Assembly: GCA_013399875.1 (NCBI GenBank)
Contig: VXAZ01002496.1
Span: 372,001-436,000 of the forward strand
Source: Gymnorhina tibicen
Lineage: Eukaryota > Chordata > Aves > Passeriformes > Artamidae
Length of the DNA stretch: 64,000 nt
Direction: 5' to 3'
Part shown: positions 1-12,700 of the stretch, piece after piece
How positions within the stretch are numbered: the first letter of the stretch is position 1
Layout of the letters: each line of letters begins with the position of its first letter
Program-made: the position numbers and the translations under genes
The notes under the pieces: model-generated
The model's input: the letters and a program-made list of their open reading frames with translations, nothing else
What the model was told of the DNA's origin: nothing
Databases searched by the model: none

Positions 1-3000
1 GGATTCCACCACTTTTCAGTATGTGGCAGTTTTGCTACACTGTTTAATACTTCATCCCCCTTCTCTCCTGCCTCTCATACATAGACCTGTTCATTGCTAG
101 GAGTCTCTTGACCTAGCAGGACAGGTACTATGACCTCCATCCAAAAATCATGGCATTCCAGTATGTTTTCCACGTGCTGTGGTCCAAGTGTTTTCCTCTC
201 TGTTGCAATAGAGTTCTGAAGCAGTGTTGCATGAAACTTTTTTACATTTTTGTGGAGAGGAAGGAAGCCCTACACAATCATCATAGTACTGTTTCACACT
301 AGTACTTTGGGTGGCCATTAGTTTTGCATCTGGGAACTGGCACTTCTGCACTGTTATGTCCAGGAACTTCAGACAACAGGGGGGCAAATATTGCCGTGAA
401 ACCAGCTTCTCCATCTGCAGAACCTGAGCAGACCCCACTGATTCTTTCCAGCCTGTTACTGCTAACAAAATGTACTGCACAGGCATGAAGATCAGCAAGG
501 CACATCTCCATTCCCTCAATAGCTTGCAGTCAGCTTCTCCTTTGGCGCAGGTACATGGATGTAGTTTTAGCAAACATTTGTTATCATGTGACTTACATAC
601 CATATTGGCAAGGTGAGTTGCATAAACGTCTTGGAGGCAGTTGAAGCAGTGCAGTGAAATAGGTGCTATTTATGGAATTCTGCACATAGCTGCTGAAACA
701 GAGACCCTGGACATGTTTGTACTCATTGGGAAACATCAGGAGCCCTGCAGCTGTCATCTCCTCCAGAGAAAGGAGCTAGTTGTTCTGTGAAATTGTAGAC
801 AGTTCGCCTTTCGGTAGACCACACTGAATTTATAATTCATCTCTGAACTTTAGCTCTGTGGGCAATGTTAAATATTAAGGCTTTGTCTTCAACAAACCGG
901 TAGTTTTTAGAAAGAGATGTGGAGTTCAGCACATCAAAACAAACTGGAATAAGTAACAGTGTTTTCTGTTAAACTTCTAGGACATGGACTGGAGCTCAGA
1001 CACTTGGTAATATTGCATTAATGAAACCAAAGTTGGTCTGGGGGGTAGAGAGATTAACAGAGAGACAGTAACACGGATTGTTTTCTGAGGAAACCAAGCT
1101 ACTAGCAATTAAAGCAACAAGAAAAGCAAAGAACAGAAATACTGTATAAATAAACACCTTTAAAAAAGCAACCTGTATTCCTAAGCCACATAGAGTATAT
1201 ATAAAACTAGGAATATTCTAATATGGTTATTAATGTGATATATTCTCATATGGCAAAGGCAGCTGTAACTTTGCTAGTCAAGATTTTAGTGTTTTACTCA
1301 TTTAACATGCAAAAATTACAGGCAGTTTTATCTATACCAGCATTTGCCAATGTGCTGTGCTACCTAGTCTGTCATTACAGTACTTTTTATTGTCTGCAAA
1401 AGACAGGACCCAGCATTCTTTTATATAGCTTAACTAAATAGTAATTAGGGAGGGCCCTGTAATTTGCTGGTTACAGCTCAGCATCAAGTGCAAAGTCCAG
1501 TGTTAAACTCCTGCTCCTACTGCAGACAGCCAACCATATTATATTTTGATTTCGTGCAAAAGTGAGGCAGAATAAGTAAAAATGTTCCATGGAACCAGGG
1601 AGAAGACAGGGGGGTACAGTGAGGCAGGGCAGGTGTGTCACCGACTTATTAACAATTAAATGTTGCATATGAGAACAAGCTCTCTCACACTGAACGTGTT
1701 TAGACTGTGAATTAGTCTGCAAGCAGAAGGAGTGAAAGCCCTGTTGCTGAGGTCACTTAAAAAGGGCGGCAGCCTTGTGCCCCTCAGCCCTGTGCTGTGA
1801 ATGCCTTGGGCTCTGCTCCGGGACCTTGGGGATTTGGAGAGCAAGTTTAAGGTGTTTCCAGCTGCAAGTTCTGCCGCTGCCTGCTGCAGGGAAGGTTGTG
1901 CAGATGTATGGGTTTTTTGGGTTTTTTCTGAGCAACATGTTAACATAAAATGCTGGTGAAAATGAACACACTGAGCAAAGAATTACGGTGGATGATGACT
2001 CCGACTTCTCATTCTTACGGACTTTAATTGCAAAAACTAAATCATTCTGAATAAGAGCCTTCACCGAATCAAATAAAAAGCAGGAATGTTTTGAGCATTT
2101 CCAAAGTCCAGAGTAGCTATTGTGTAGGGGTGGGTGCCATAAGGCTCTCCTGGCTCTACCATTCCGCCCAGCTGTTAGCTGGGTTGGCAGGTCTTTGAGC
2201 TTCTCTTTCACTTTTATTTCCAACACTGATTTTTGTTCTTGTTTCTTTCGTGACACTGTATGTACACTGTTTTCTTAGTCAAGACCCTCGAAGATGTAAC
2301 CTTCCTCATCTGCAGCGATCTCTCCCATCCTCCGTGTCCTCAGTTCACTGCTTTAAATTTACTGTGCAGTGCTAATTCCCCTGCCGGGCCCTGCCATAGC
2401 TCTCCGTCAGAACACTGAGCGTCTCGTGGTGAAACCGCTTTGCATCCTCATGAAGCTGAGCTCTCCCCAACTCCCATGTGCCCCCTGGAGGATAAATACT
2501 TTCCTCTTCTGGTTTGTTTTTTTTTTCCCCCTTGGGGCTTTCCTGCCATGTCTTTCGACAAGCAATAATAAATTAATGCTTGAAAAAGAAAACGAAGGTT
2601 GCTGACACTTCTCAGGGTGGTTCTCCCCCAGTCTGAGGTCCTTTTACATCATTTTGGCATCTTAAAGGGGTTTCACATGGATGCACGCTCACACAAATTT
2701 TGTTGCTCTGTGACTGGCTTTGCTGTAAGTGAAAATTACATTCCAGTTAATGCTTTTCATTAGATAAAGGGCAAAGTCCACAATAGACTTGTAATATTGG
2801 TTAGGAAAGAACCTTTTTTTCCAAATAGTTTGCTTTGCTCCAGGGAGGTACAAACTCCCTTGGTACAGCCAGATTCCTTTTTCATCATGTTGCACTGTCT
2901 CTATGCCCAGAAGTTTCGCTGGCAGCTGCAAAACTTGGTTTGACTGCTCCTCCAAGCATGACTAGGATAAACAGGATTTACAGTTTTTTGCTGTCATACT

Positions 3001-4981
3001 ATATGATTTTAATGTTTGAAAAGGACAGACAAGACCTTTATTGAAACCTCTTTGATGATGACATTGTGATGTGATTGCGTTCTGGTTTGTCTTTGTATTG
3101 AAATGCACATATCAGGAATCGCCTGCTGTTGTTCATAAGGAGATGCTTCTCCTGAAGATGTGTTTTTTATTTCTTTACTCTCGATTTGCTCTTAAGTAGC
3201 CTCAATAGTAACTGGTATAGCAAAGCCGAATTTACTCTTAGTGCTCTCTTCTGATAGATTAAAACAGCACTTGCTTTGTTATGAGCAATTTCTACAACAC
3301 TGAATACAAAAATAGAACTGGGGAAAAATCAGTGTAAATCTGAGGGTTCTGGTTTCTCTCACTGCATCGAATCCGTCTGACAGTGCTATCTGAGCAGTCC
3401 CCACTTCTCCTTCATCCCTTTTCAACAGCTAGGATTCCTGACTGAAGGACAGTTAACACCAGTATGAGTTTTCTTCTCAATTCAGAATCTTCTAGGCCAA
3501 GTTTGTCTGATGAGACCATAATGAAACAGGTACTGCAGAAGCAAGCAGTCGTGCTGGTGTGGGGAACAGTGTGTGATCCTACAGTGTAGTTGGAAAGGTC
3601 TTTGCTCCCTTGGCTCTACTTCACTGATCCCTTGTATTATTGCAGGTTGCTGACTACTGCCTTGAGCCTGGGGAGTAAGAAAACCAGTGAGGATACCTCC
3701 ATGTCTCTAGAGTGACTGTTCCTTTCTCAATCCCCTATAGCAACAGGATTTTTAGTGGCTTTGCCACTTCAAGCATCTGGCTTCCAGTTAGGCCTTAAGC
3801 ATGGAGTGGCCCCTGGGCTGCTTTACCTCACGCCTTGTCAACACGTCCCAGAGGCTGTGCTTACAGCACAGGGTCTGCCAGAGTGCAGGGATCCTGGCGC
3901 TCAGCCTTTTCCCACAGATAGGCTCAGTGATGGCAGGCAGTGTTCTGGCACCAGTACAGAGCAGGGGGAGTTGTGCAGGGTTTTAGATCTGCTTGGCTTC
4001 AGCAAGTCAGCACCAAAAGTGGCTGCAGCTCAGCTAAGGATCTGAGGCAGAGCACTCAGCGTTGGCAGCTTTGTTGGGACGCAGTAATCTGTTTGACCAT
4101 GCCTTCGGTTGAATTCCATCTGGCCAGAGGAACTGCTGAAGGAGGATATTGTTTTACATAGATGAATTTGAGGAGAGGTCTCGCAAGCTTCACTAAAGAG
4201 TCCAGTTCAGTTGGAGTTCCTCACAGAATCTAATCTCCATAGTAGGCAGAGTTGGGCACAGACATTAGAGAAAGGGCCAGCAGGTTTTTCTGCTTTGCTT
4301 AGCAATATCAGTTGAGATGTATCAGTGCTAGAAAGAAGTTCTTATCCTACAGCTAGACCATACCCTATTCAAAAACTTAGGAAAGTAAGTGGAGAGAAAT
4401 GGGAAGGTTGTTGAACCTAAATAGACAACAGATCTGCGGTGGAGAGTACTGAGCCTGTACGTTGCAGTCTTCCCTCCTGGCCGTGCAAGTAAGCGAGCAA
4501 GGGGTAGAGAAGGCATAGACACAGTCACACCTCTTCTCCTTTTGTTTACACAGTTTGGTGGATTTGAGAGACAGAAATGGTGTTTTGGACTACTTTGATT
4601 ATGCTCTTTTCTATCAGTGGATGTTTCTTGGTGCAAGTTTCCTTGACCATTTCCTCAAGACAATAGGATGTTGGATCAGCCCCAAGCCATCTTTGAGCTG
4701 AAAGGAACCTCTTAACACAGGTGTTAATAATAACAAGCTGTCTCAGAGCAGGATTTTGAAAAGCACTGAAGCAGATGGGGAAATCCTGGAATGATCCAGC
4801 TGGAAAAGTACTGGGTCAAAGATGAATGAGCCAAAAAACCTTACACTTAATAGATTGAGGACATCATCAGTATTGCTTGTGTTTCACAGCAATAAGGAAA
4901 GCATAGTTCTGTGAAAATAAAGCTATGTTTGGTATCCCTGACTTCTTTGCTGCTGCCATGGCAAAGAATATTAAGACTGAA

Positions 4982-5021
4982 ACACCACAGTGTTTACACC
5001 ACAGTGTTTACACCACACTTT
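4982..5021 (+). repeat. 14-nt tandem repeat
   Basis: The unit ACACCACAGTGTTT occurs twice perfectly (4982-4995, 4996-5009), followed by a degraded third copy (5010-5021). Confidence 0.95.
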
Positions 5022-5739
5022 ACTAATAGAAGTTAGTAAATAAACACACATCTTCTATACCTGACTTCATAAAAGCAAAGCATGCTGTCTAGATATGGGA
5101 CCTGAAACCTGAATTGAGATTAACAGAATAAGGCTCTGTTATGAAGAATTGTTATGAGAGGAAAGAGAATTTATTCCATGGTGTGTAGAATCTCTCTAGA
5201 ACCCCATAGAGCTCTAGGGAGTGCAGAGCCTGGAATCCATTTCTCATTCTGGCAGTGTGCAATTGCTGGGTTGCAACTTAATTTGATCTTATTTCCCTAC
5301 TCTGTGAAATTCTAGAAACGAGACTAGAATTATGTCAAATAGAAAGGAACAAGACTAATGAAGAATAGCATCCCTTCTAGATCAGGTGCACTGACAAAAC
5401 GTTCATGCCTTGTGAAAAGCAGAAACTTAAATTATTCCAGTGGAAAGACTTCTAAAAGCCATCCTCTACCTTTAATATTTTGACAAAGGAGGGAGGAAAA
5501 AAATTACTTCGGAAGTTCCAGACATCTCTGGTTTCTTCCATCCTTATTTGTTTGCATGAAGACAGACACATAAGATGCTTTATAAGATTTCTTTTCCCTG
5601 TTTTGTTTTGACATACAATGGATGATTTTAGATGGAATGATTGGGAAACGTAGAGTTCACAGTTTGATAGTGAATGTGATGAGGAGTGATGGGTCACAGC
5701 GTAGTGGTGAAAGCCCAATGTCCATGTCCACAGCAGAGC

Positions 5740-5802
5740 ATTTGGAATAAGATGATCTTTAAGGTCCCTCCCAACTCAAGCCATTCTGTGGTTCTATAAT
5801 TC
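5740..5802 (+). mobile_element. CR1 LINE 3' tail fragment
   Basis: The segment reads like the terminal part of avian CR1, with GATGATCTTTAAGGTCCCTC, CCAACTCAAGCCATTCTGTG and the closing GGTTCTATAATTC in place of the ATTCTATG-type terminal repeats. Only about 60 nt are recognisable, typical of heavily 5'-truncated copies. Confidence 0.85.
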
Positions 5803-7951
5803 CTCACTTTAAAGCTGAGCCTGGATCTGTTGTGTTGTAATGTTACAGTACTGGAGACGTGGGGAGAGAGGCAGTGACAGAAATGACAGCTGGCAATAAT
5901 CAGGTTGAAGGAATTCACCCTTGCAGCCACTTGTAGGTAACAGAACAGCTCCTGCAGTTAGCAGTGCCTAAGGTTAATAGATTATGCAGACTCTAATACA
6001 GACCCTTACAGGGGAAGTGCATTTTTCTTGTTGTTGCTCCTAAAGCTTTCTGTGTTTTACACGGGTGCTCAAGTGACCCATTTTATTTTTATTGCCTTAA
6101 GAATGACCAAAAATACAAGTAACTACATATTTAATTCAAGTTTATTCAGACACCTCTGCTAGGTTTAAAAAGCTGAAGTGGGATAAAAATCCTGTTACGT
6201 TCCCATATCTTCTACCTGCACAGACATTCTGAAAACCATTTGTCAGGATTGTCTGTAGAGATGTTAAACAAATGCTGACCTGGATATACTAGTCCCCTGA
6301 AAAAGTGTAAACTATATATATGTTGTTTTATAATGTAATGACTTCTAGGCACTCACCAGAACAACTGTGGAGTAGCAGAAAGATAAAGCAATTTTTAATA
6401 ATATTGTTTTTAAACAAGAAAGGCATAGAAGATCTTCTGTAGGCAGAAGGCAAGATCATATCTTAAACTGAGTACAGAGAAAAGAGAGGGAGAACACATT
6501 GAAGTTCAGTAACAGAGAAAGAAATTACAGGAACATTTTTTTTCTGAGGCTAACATGGTAGGGACAGAAGCTATTTCCATGTGAAATTCCTGATCTAAAC
6601 CAAATTGCAATTGAAGTTTTTGGTCAAAACCAAAAAGCCAGGTGTAGCCTAAAATAATGCGTAACAGTCAAAACTGCCATGTAACTTAGGTGAAATTTTA
6701 CTTGGAAAGTGTCAAACCTGTACCTTTTTACTCAGCAGATCTTATAGGGTAGCTGGAATTATGGTCACTTGGGACAAGTGCGAGATGAAATTTTAGCTCC
6801 ACTGAAGGACAGTGGTAAAAGATCCGTTCACTCCAAAATTCCCCTGGATACCACCCATCAGATCTTTTTACCACTGTTTCTGTTGAGAAGCCAGAACTGC
6901 TGTGAGAACAGGGACTGGGCTCCATTCAGAAAGCAGCTCAGACTGCGTGGTCTAGTCTTGGTTCATTTGCTTGTGCAACCTCACTGCAGTGATGGGAGGA
7001 AAATTATCCAACTTGGTTTTCAGATCCAAACCTGGATTTTCATGTCTGACGATTAGAACCCACTTCCCTCCCCACATGACTGTAAAATTAACACATTTTG
7101 TCTATAGGTCTTTAAAAGTTAATAAACCAACAATGACATATTTGTGCAGTGATTTTTCAGGCTGACAATGATTTAAATTTAAAAGAAAAACAAACTTATT
7201 GGGGTCTCTGCTTTTCCCACTGATTTCAGCACACAGTGAACTCCACTTTGTCCCACCTCATCTGACTTCCTCTCCCCTTTCAGGGTAATCTTCCTGCCTT
7301 TACCAGCATCATTGCACAGAGATCTGCATAAGCATAGCTGAATATAAACATTTATATGAACAGAGAGTTCTTTTAATTCTTGACTTGTTTTATTTCAAAC
7401 ACAGACATTAATAACCACACATATGTGTTCAAGCACCTAGGTGTAAGTGTACCATGTTATATTTTACAAATGCAGCATTAGATGAAAAAGTCCTGACTTT
7501 TTTTTTCAAAGGTTTGCTTGATTATTCTCTTTTTTTGTTTTGTTTTGTAAATTACTGGGAAATAGTGTATTAATGCATGCTTTTAAGATATATTCTGAAA
7601 GGTGTATCTTGTTTAAAATGTGCTGGATTTGAAAAAGAAACAAAGAAAAGAAAAAGGGATCATCTGATCAACTGCTTCATTATTATTCTCTTTTCCTGAT
7701 CACCTCTGCCCTGGTATGTAGAAATTGGCTGATTTATTTAAATCCCAGGAACTCCCACGGCATATGGTTCATAAAGTAGCATTTACAGTGTGCATTGTAA
7801 CACTTCACTGCTACTAGAAAGACTTGAAAGTAGTATGGTTTGATGCTGTTCCAAAAGGAAAAATAGAGTAAAACTATCTCTAATATTAAGTCACCTGCTG
7901 TAAAAGCAGCTTCTGGATAGGGATGATATTTTCTGAATGACAACTGACACA

Positions 7952-8040
7952 TAAAAAAAAAACAACCCAAAAACCAAAAAACAACCAAAAAACCAACACA
8001 GCCAACCCTAAAAAAATCCCCTAGCCCAAAAAAACCATCC
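7952..8040 (+). repeat. A/C-rich low-complexity tract
   Basis: About 90 nt consist almost only of A and C, with runs such as CCAAAAACC and AACCAAAAAAC (GGTTTTTT-type on the other strand). This is simple sequence rather than coding; the minus-strand frame through it gives a Phe/Gly/Val-rich translation by composition alone. Confidence 0.85.
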
Positions 8041-8526
8041 TCAGAAAGTAGTTCTTCAACACTGCCTTTTTTCCCACAGCCTTGTGGAGCCCCCAACCCT
8101 GTCTGCAGAAAATGAAAGAGAGAGGGGTGGGATTAATGTGTAATTAAAGGGAATTTGGAAGGCTGAGATGTTGCGGAATGTTAGATCAGTAGCTGGAACA
8201 GCATGTGGTGTTCTTTAGGCAGGCTTCATTGAATCCATACAAAAAAAGAAAGAAGGGCTGCTTGCCTGTCTGCTCATTTATCAAACAGCTAGGCTGAACT
8301 TTCACAGCTCCACAAAAGTGTTTTACTGTTTGCTGAAGTTTTGCTCCAGAAATTAAAGCTGAACAACCTAGCGACTCTGAGTCTTTGCTGCATTTTTGAC
8401 ACTAGCCACGTCATGCAAAGCTCTTGGAAACCAACACAGGTCAATTTTTACATGATACTACGGGAAGATGGGTGTACCTTTGCTAAAACCCCCCAAAAAG
8501 TACTGAAGAAATGGTCAAATATGTGA

Positions 8527-8590
8527 CATTGTAATGTCTTTATTTATATAGCACCTTTTGATCTAAATTCATGTTCCAAAGCTTTCAGTC
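8527..8590 (-). mobile_element. Possible ancient SINE 3' tail (MIR/L3-like)
   Basis: Read on the minus strand, this contains AAAGCTTTGGAACATGAATT followed by ATCAAAAGGTGCTATATAAA. That resembles the AAAGCGCTTTGAGATCC...GGATGAAAGGCGCTATATAAA tail of old amniote SINE/LINE families. The match is by memory and partial. Confidence 0.45.
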
Positions 8591-9682
8591 ATCAATCAGG
8601 ATTAAATATTTATCACGGTGGCAAAATGGCTAATGGAAAAAAAATCTATATTATTTAATAAATTTAAATCGACTTTTTTCCTAGTTGAACAGTTATATGC
8701 CATCTTGCAGGCTTGTTTTCCTTTAATATTAGTTGGTGTTACCCCCCAAAGAGGAAGCATTTAGCAATTTATATAACAAAACCACAATTAAAAGGGACTA
8801 CAAACTTTAAAAGGAAGAAACTCCTTCGCAAGTAAATCTTCAAGGCTTACTGCAGTTTTTGTTGCATGACTGTTCTCGCAGAAAAATTTTCCTCCCACTG
8901 CAGACCCCACTGAGAATCTGGTTCGATCCTGCAAGGTGCTGAGCAGCTCCTTTCCAGCAACAGCAGCAAAGTTTTTTCATCAGGATTAGCCTGGTTGATA
9001 GAGGCTCTGATTACTGAAGGCACAATCTGCATTCATTGAATCATTTCCTTTAATGCAACTGGCACTGAAGAAGTTTTGGGTTGCAGCAGCAATGTTCTTT
9101 TAATGTCTGCTGACATTAGAGTTTGGATCATTGATGATATCCTGCTGTTGCTGAGATCCACTTGTTTGCCATAAAGGATAAATTGATTATGAGGTATCTT
9201 TACAAATGCCATGATGAGTTTTCCTCGGTAGAAATGATGCCCCTGTCAAATACCAAAATCTTCTCAGAGAATCATCTTTTAGAAAAAGAAGTGTTTAGTG
9301 GAAGGTTTGTGAAGGTCTGTAGAGAACTTTGTTGATCCTTCAAAGTGACATAAATAAATAGTAAGCCAATTCTAATTACAGTCCTCCTTAGTTTAGAGGC
9401 AGAACTGATCTTAGACTTTTAAGGAAGTATGATCTACTCCAGTAACTTATGCAAGTATTTAAATTAATGGTAGTAAATGGAATTATAGTAAAGTTCAAAG
9501 TCTCTTTCCCCTCTTTCAGTAATGGAAAAAATCAGGAGTTAATTTCTGATTTCTCCTACTGCATATTTTGTTGACATCACAGTACAGTTTTTCTGCTTTT
9601 CTGTCTTAAAAGTCCATATTGAATTAAGTGCTAGTAAATGTGCTTTTCCATCTGTCTTAATATCAGTTCTATTTATTTGCAG

Positions 9683-9744
9683 ATAATAAGACAACAGTTT
9701 CCACAACTAACAACAAGAAGACTTGGAACCAGAGGCCAATCAAA
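9683..9744 (+). CDS. RFX4: RFX4 exon A (DNA-binding domain, recognition-helix part)
   Basis: This 62-nt exon follows TATTTGCAG and ends before GTAAGC. It encodes residues 1-20 ([20 protein letters not shown]) plus two bases of a Lys codon. The [15 protein letters not shown] block, continuing into the next exon, is diagnostic of the RFX winged-helix domain and forms the recognition helix and the start of the wing. Exon entry is in phase 0, which fits a preceding exon ending in the Lys of the SFGK motif known in the family. Confidence 0.95.
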
Positions 9745-12700
9745 GTAAGCAGTGTATGGTATTATTATCATCTCTCACAGGGCTCCATCTGGGTCTGTCT
9801 TTACTGAATGGAATCATACAAAAATAGGGAATAATTTGTCCAGTTGGGGCCTTAAAACCAACTTTGATGGAGGTTCTGTTGTAGTCTTTGCATTATCTTA
9901 CAGATTCAGCAGTGATCCTGCAAAGGTGGTCTAATGGAGGCCAACAGCATGCTGATTTGATCAGCAGTATTTTCCATTTTGTTTTTCATCTCAGCTCACT
10001 TTACACAACATAAAGGACATTCACACTCAGGAGTAATGGAACTACTGTTGGAGGCTGGGAAATAACAACTGGTTAGCATCGTGTTTCAGGCTAGAGAACA
10101 AGTGTCAGAATGCTCTTTAGAATTTGGGTAGGAACATTTGCATGACCTAAACTGAAATTGTCCACAAACTTGTATTTAACCACCATATTTCCCATGTAAC
10201 AAAGTCCAACATAACTTAAGGGGTTAAAAAATTAGCTTATTGCCTTACCCAAAAGATGGTATTTTCAGAAAACAGTTCATCCTAATTCCAGAATGAGAAA
10301 CTGATTCAGAATTAAGAATGTACTTCCTGGGGTATTTGAATTTTTCCAATTGTTGATAAGATGTGATTCTACCAATTTATGAAGAGGATACAGAGATGTT
10401 ATTATCCTTTTTTTCTGCTTGTGGACTCCATGAAATTTTTCCAGTGGAGCTTTGAATCTTTTTCTGGCAACCATAAGGTCCCTAACATAATAAAATCTGC
10501 TTTTCTTGATTTGCTTTCACAGAATCCTAGAGAGTAGCAAAAGTGTAGTGTCTATAGATCACAAGTGAAAAATTGTGGAAGGGGAGATGAAAATGTGAGA
10601 TGGTGTGTTTACAAAATTTTGTTGGTAAAACTTCTCTTTCAAAATAAAGCCTGAAAAACACAATATTGCTAAATGCTGAGAAAGAAATATGCTGTTAGGA
10701 TTGAGCTTACATACTAAAGCTAGAATGACCTGCTCTTTAAAGAAAAAAAGAAACAAAGATGCCAAAAGAAATGCCATTAAAGGTAGATTTACTGTGCTTT
10801 TCTAATAAGTGGTCCATGCCAAGCAGTGTTTCTTTGATGGGACAAAATGTTCTTTCCCCGACTTGGTATTTTCTTAGTTTTTATAACTAAGCTTTCTTTT
10901 CCTAGAACAGACATATTTCAGCAGCTAATTGAAGATTTGAAATCCATTCCCAAATGCAAATTCAGAGTTGCCATAACATCACTCATCAAAGCCACCAGAA
11001 AACTCTCAGGTGGAAATTCTGAGCTAGCCCAACAGCATACTAGGAAAGCATGATAGGTCCATAATCAGAGAGTCAGGATTTAGTACTGAATATAAGTTTT
11101 GTGGAGGTTCGTAAAGATTCCTCCTAAAGAGTGAAAGTGTGCACAGGTTGCTTTGTGGACACGTTCATATGAGTACCCCCTATGGGCCATCAAATGGTCC
11201 TGACATCAGCTGCAATTTTGTTACTTGTCCTTCCATTTACTGAAAGTAGTGAGCACTGCTCTATTTCCCAACCGGAGCTCCTCCCATAGCTCCAGGAGCT
11301 TCTCAGAGAGCAAGACGCTCTTGATCTGCTGACTAGGGGTGTCTTGCACTTCTAAAAGCTTCTTTACTCTCACTGAGGCTGAAAGTCAGTGAGACTGAGT
11401 ATTTCTTGCACAATTTCCCCCTAACTTGCCTGCCTGTCAGAGCAGCTTTCGGGTCACATACTCCTTTCATGCCACTTGTGCAATGGTTCTGCTCCCTATC
11501 TAACAGATAAGGGGTTTCTGTCATACACACAGAGACTATGTGCATGCTGTACTTTAGGAGAAATACTCTCCTTGGCAGACCCAGGACAGCTGTAACTGAG
11601 CTCTGGTTTTGTTTTCAGAAACATCTGACTGCATTCCAGTTAAGTGTTACGTAAAGAAACTACTTTGGGCATTAACACTTCAGCCCCTTTATCACCACCT
11701 GTGCTGACCGATTGCTGCCAGTATTATCCTCGTTCCACTTCCCCGCTACTGCCAAAGGAAATTCAGCCGTAGAAGTGGTTAAGATTATCTGACTTCACAC
11801 TGTTCTGCCTTCAGTCTTTTTATAGCACAGCTGCCTTGTAGCATTACAAAGTTCAGAGCTACAGTGGTGCTATACTCTTGCTCATCAGTTGTGAGCTCTC
11901 TGTTTTGCAGCTGGTTTATTGGTGTAAGCAGGCAGCTGTTCTCTGTCGCACTGAGCTTAAAAACAGTTCCACCACAGGTGAGCTGTGAGAAGGCAGCTGA
12001 ATATAAAAGCCAATTTCTTTCTGTACTGTAGTCTGAAACTCTTCAATTTGGTACACAAGGTGTGAGTTAAACCAGTGGAAGCTACATGGTGTGAAGGGAA
12101 TTTTGCTTCTTTCTTTCTTTAAAGGAGTGCTGTATGTCACAGATGCATGAGGGTGAAAAGTATTCCACTTTAACACAAAAACGGTTTTGTTGTCTGCACG
12201 TTATTCTTCTACGTATCAAAATTTCAAGCCCTCTTTATTGAATGAAGTTGATTTTTTTTTTCTGATAGAAACACAAAAAAGCAATTGGAAAAGAATCTGT
12301 GTAAACTGCTCTAGTGAGTTTTTGCCCTTTGGGATGGTAAAATTACTGAAAGAAGAAGCTATCTAGAAAAATTTTGGAGTTAATTTGGCTACTGCTGTCT
12401 ATATAATTTTGAAGCTACATGGAAAACTCTTTTATGCAGTTTACTACCAAGTGCAATATACCAGGAATTAAACACTGCACAGTGAAATTCTACTACATTT
12501 TCCAGGCTTGCTTTTTTTTTTCCTTCACTGATTTAAGCCAAAACTTGATACGAGACTGACCCCTGTTTAAATTATACAAGCCTTTCAGTCCTGCTTGCTG
12601 TGACTTTTTCCCTCTTCCCGCCCTCCCCTGAGCAATTTGCGTTGCTGGCTCCCCACAGCATTTCCTTTTGGGTTCCCCTACCCCAGATGCAGCACACAGG

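Larger units (their letters stand above)
1..9682 (+). other. RFX4: RFX4 upstream intron (partial)
   Basis: No RFX4 exon was found here. I looked for the N-terminal half of the RFX DNA-binding domain, which must precede the exon at 9683, and saw nothing resembling it on either strand. The stretch is ordinary AT-rich intronic DNA. It holds a 14-nt tandem repeat near 4982, a CR1 tail at 5740-5802, an A/C-rich tract at 7952-8040 and a possible ancient SINE tail at 8527-8590. Open frames of up to 167 codons on the minus strand lack splice context and recognisable motifs. Confidence 0.7.

Noticed and set aside
148..603. 151-codon minus-strand frame, Cys-rich translation
   Set aside because: The length is within chance expectation for 64 kb in six frames. 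There is no recognised motif, promoter or splice context, and it is antisense within the presumed RFX4 intron.
1753..2256. 167-codon minus-strand frame
   Set aside because: It has no domain, low-complexity Lys/Ser content and no supporting signals.
4951..4965. GCTGCCATGGCAAA as an X-box
   Set aside because: It has two mismatches at key positions and no promoter context. The symmetry around the CCATGG core is likely chance.
7734..8096. 120-codon minus-strand frame
   Set aside because: Much of it is translation of the A/C-rich low-complexity tract, giving artificial Phe/Gly/Val runs.
9752..9934. Possible alternative RFX4 first exon just after exon A
   Set aside because: The frame has no donor that would join exon B in phase, and no convincing similarity to known alternative N-termini.
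10520..10545. CACAGAATCCTAGAGAG as a reverse CR1 end
   Set aside because: Only a few bases agree and the expected GGAAGGGACC block does not follow.
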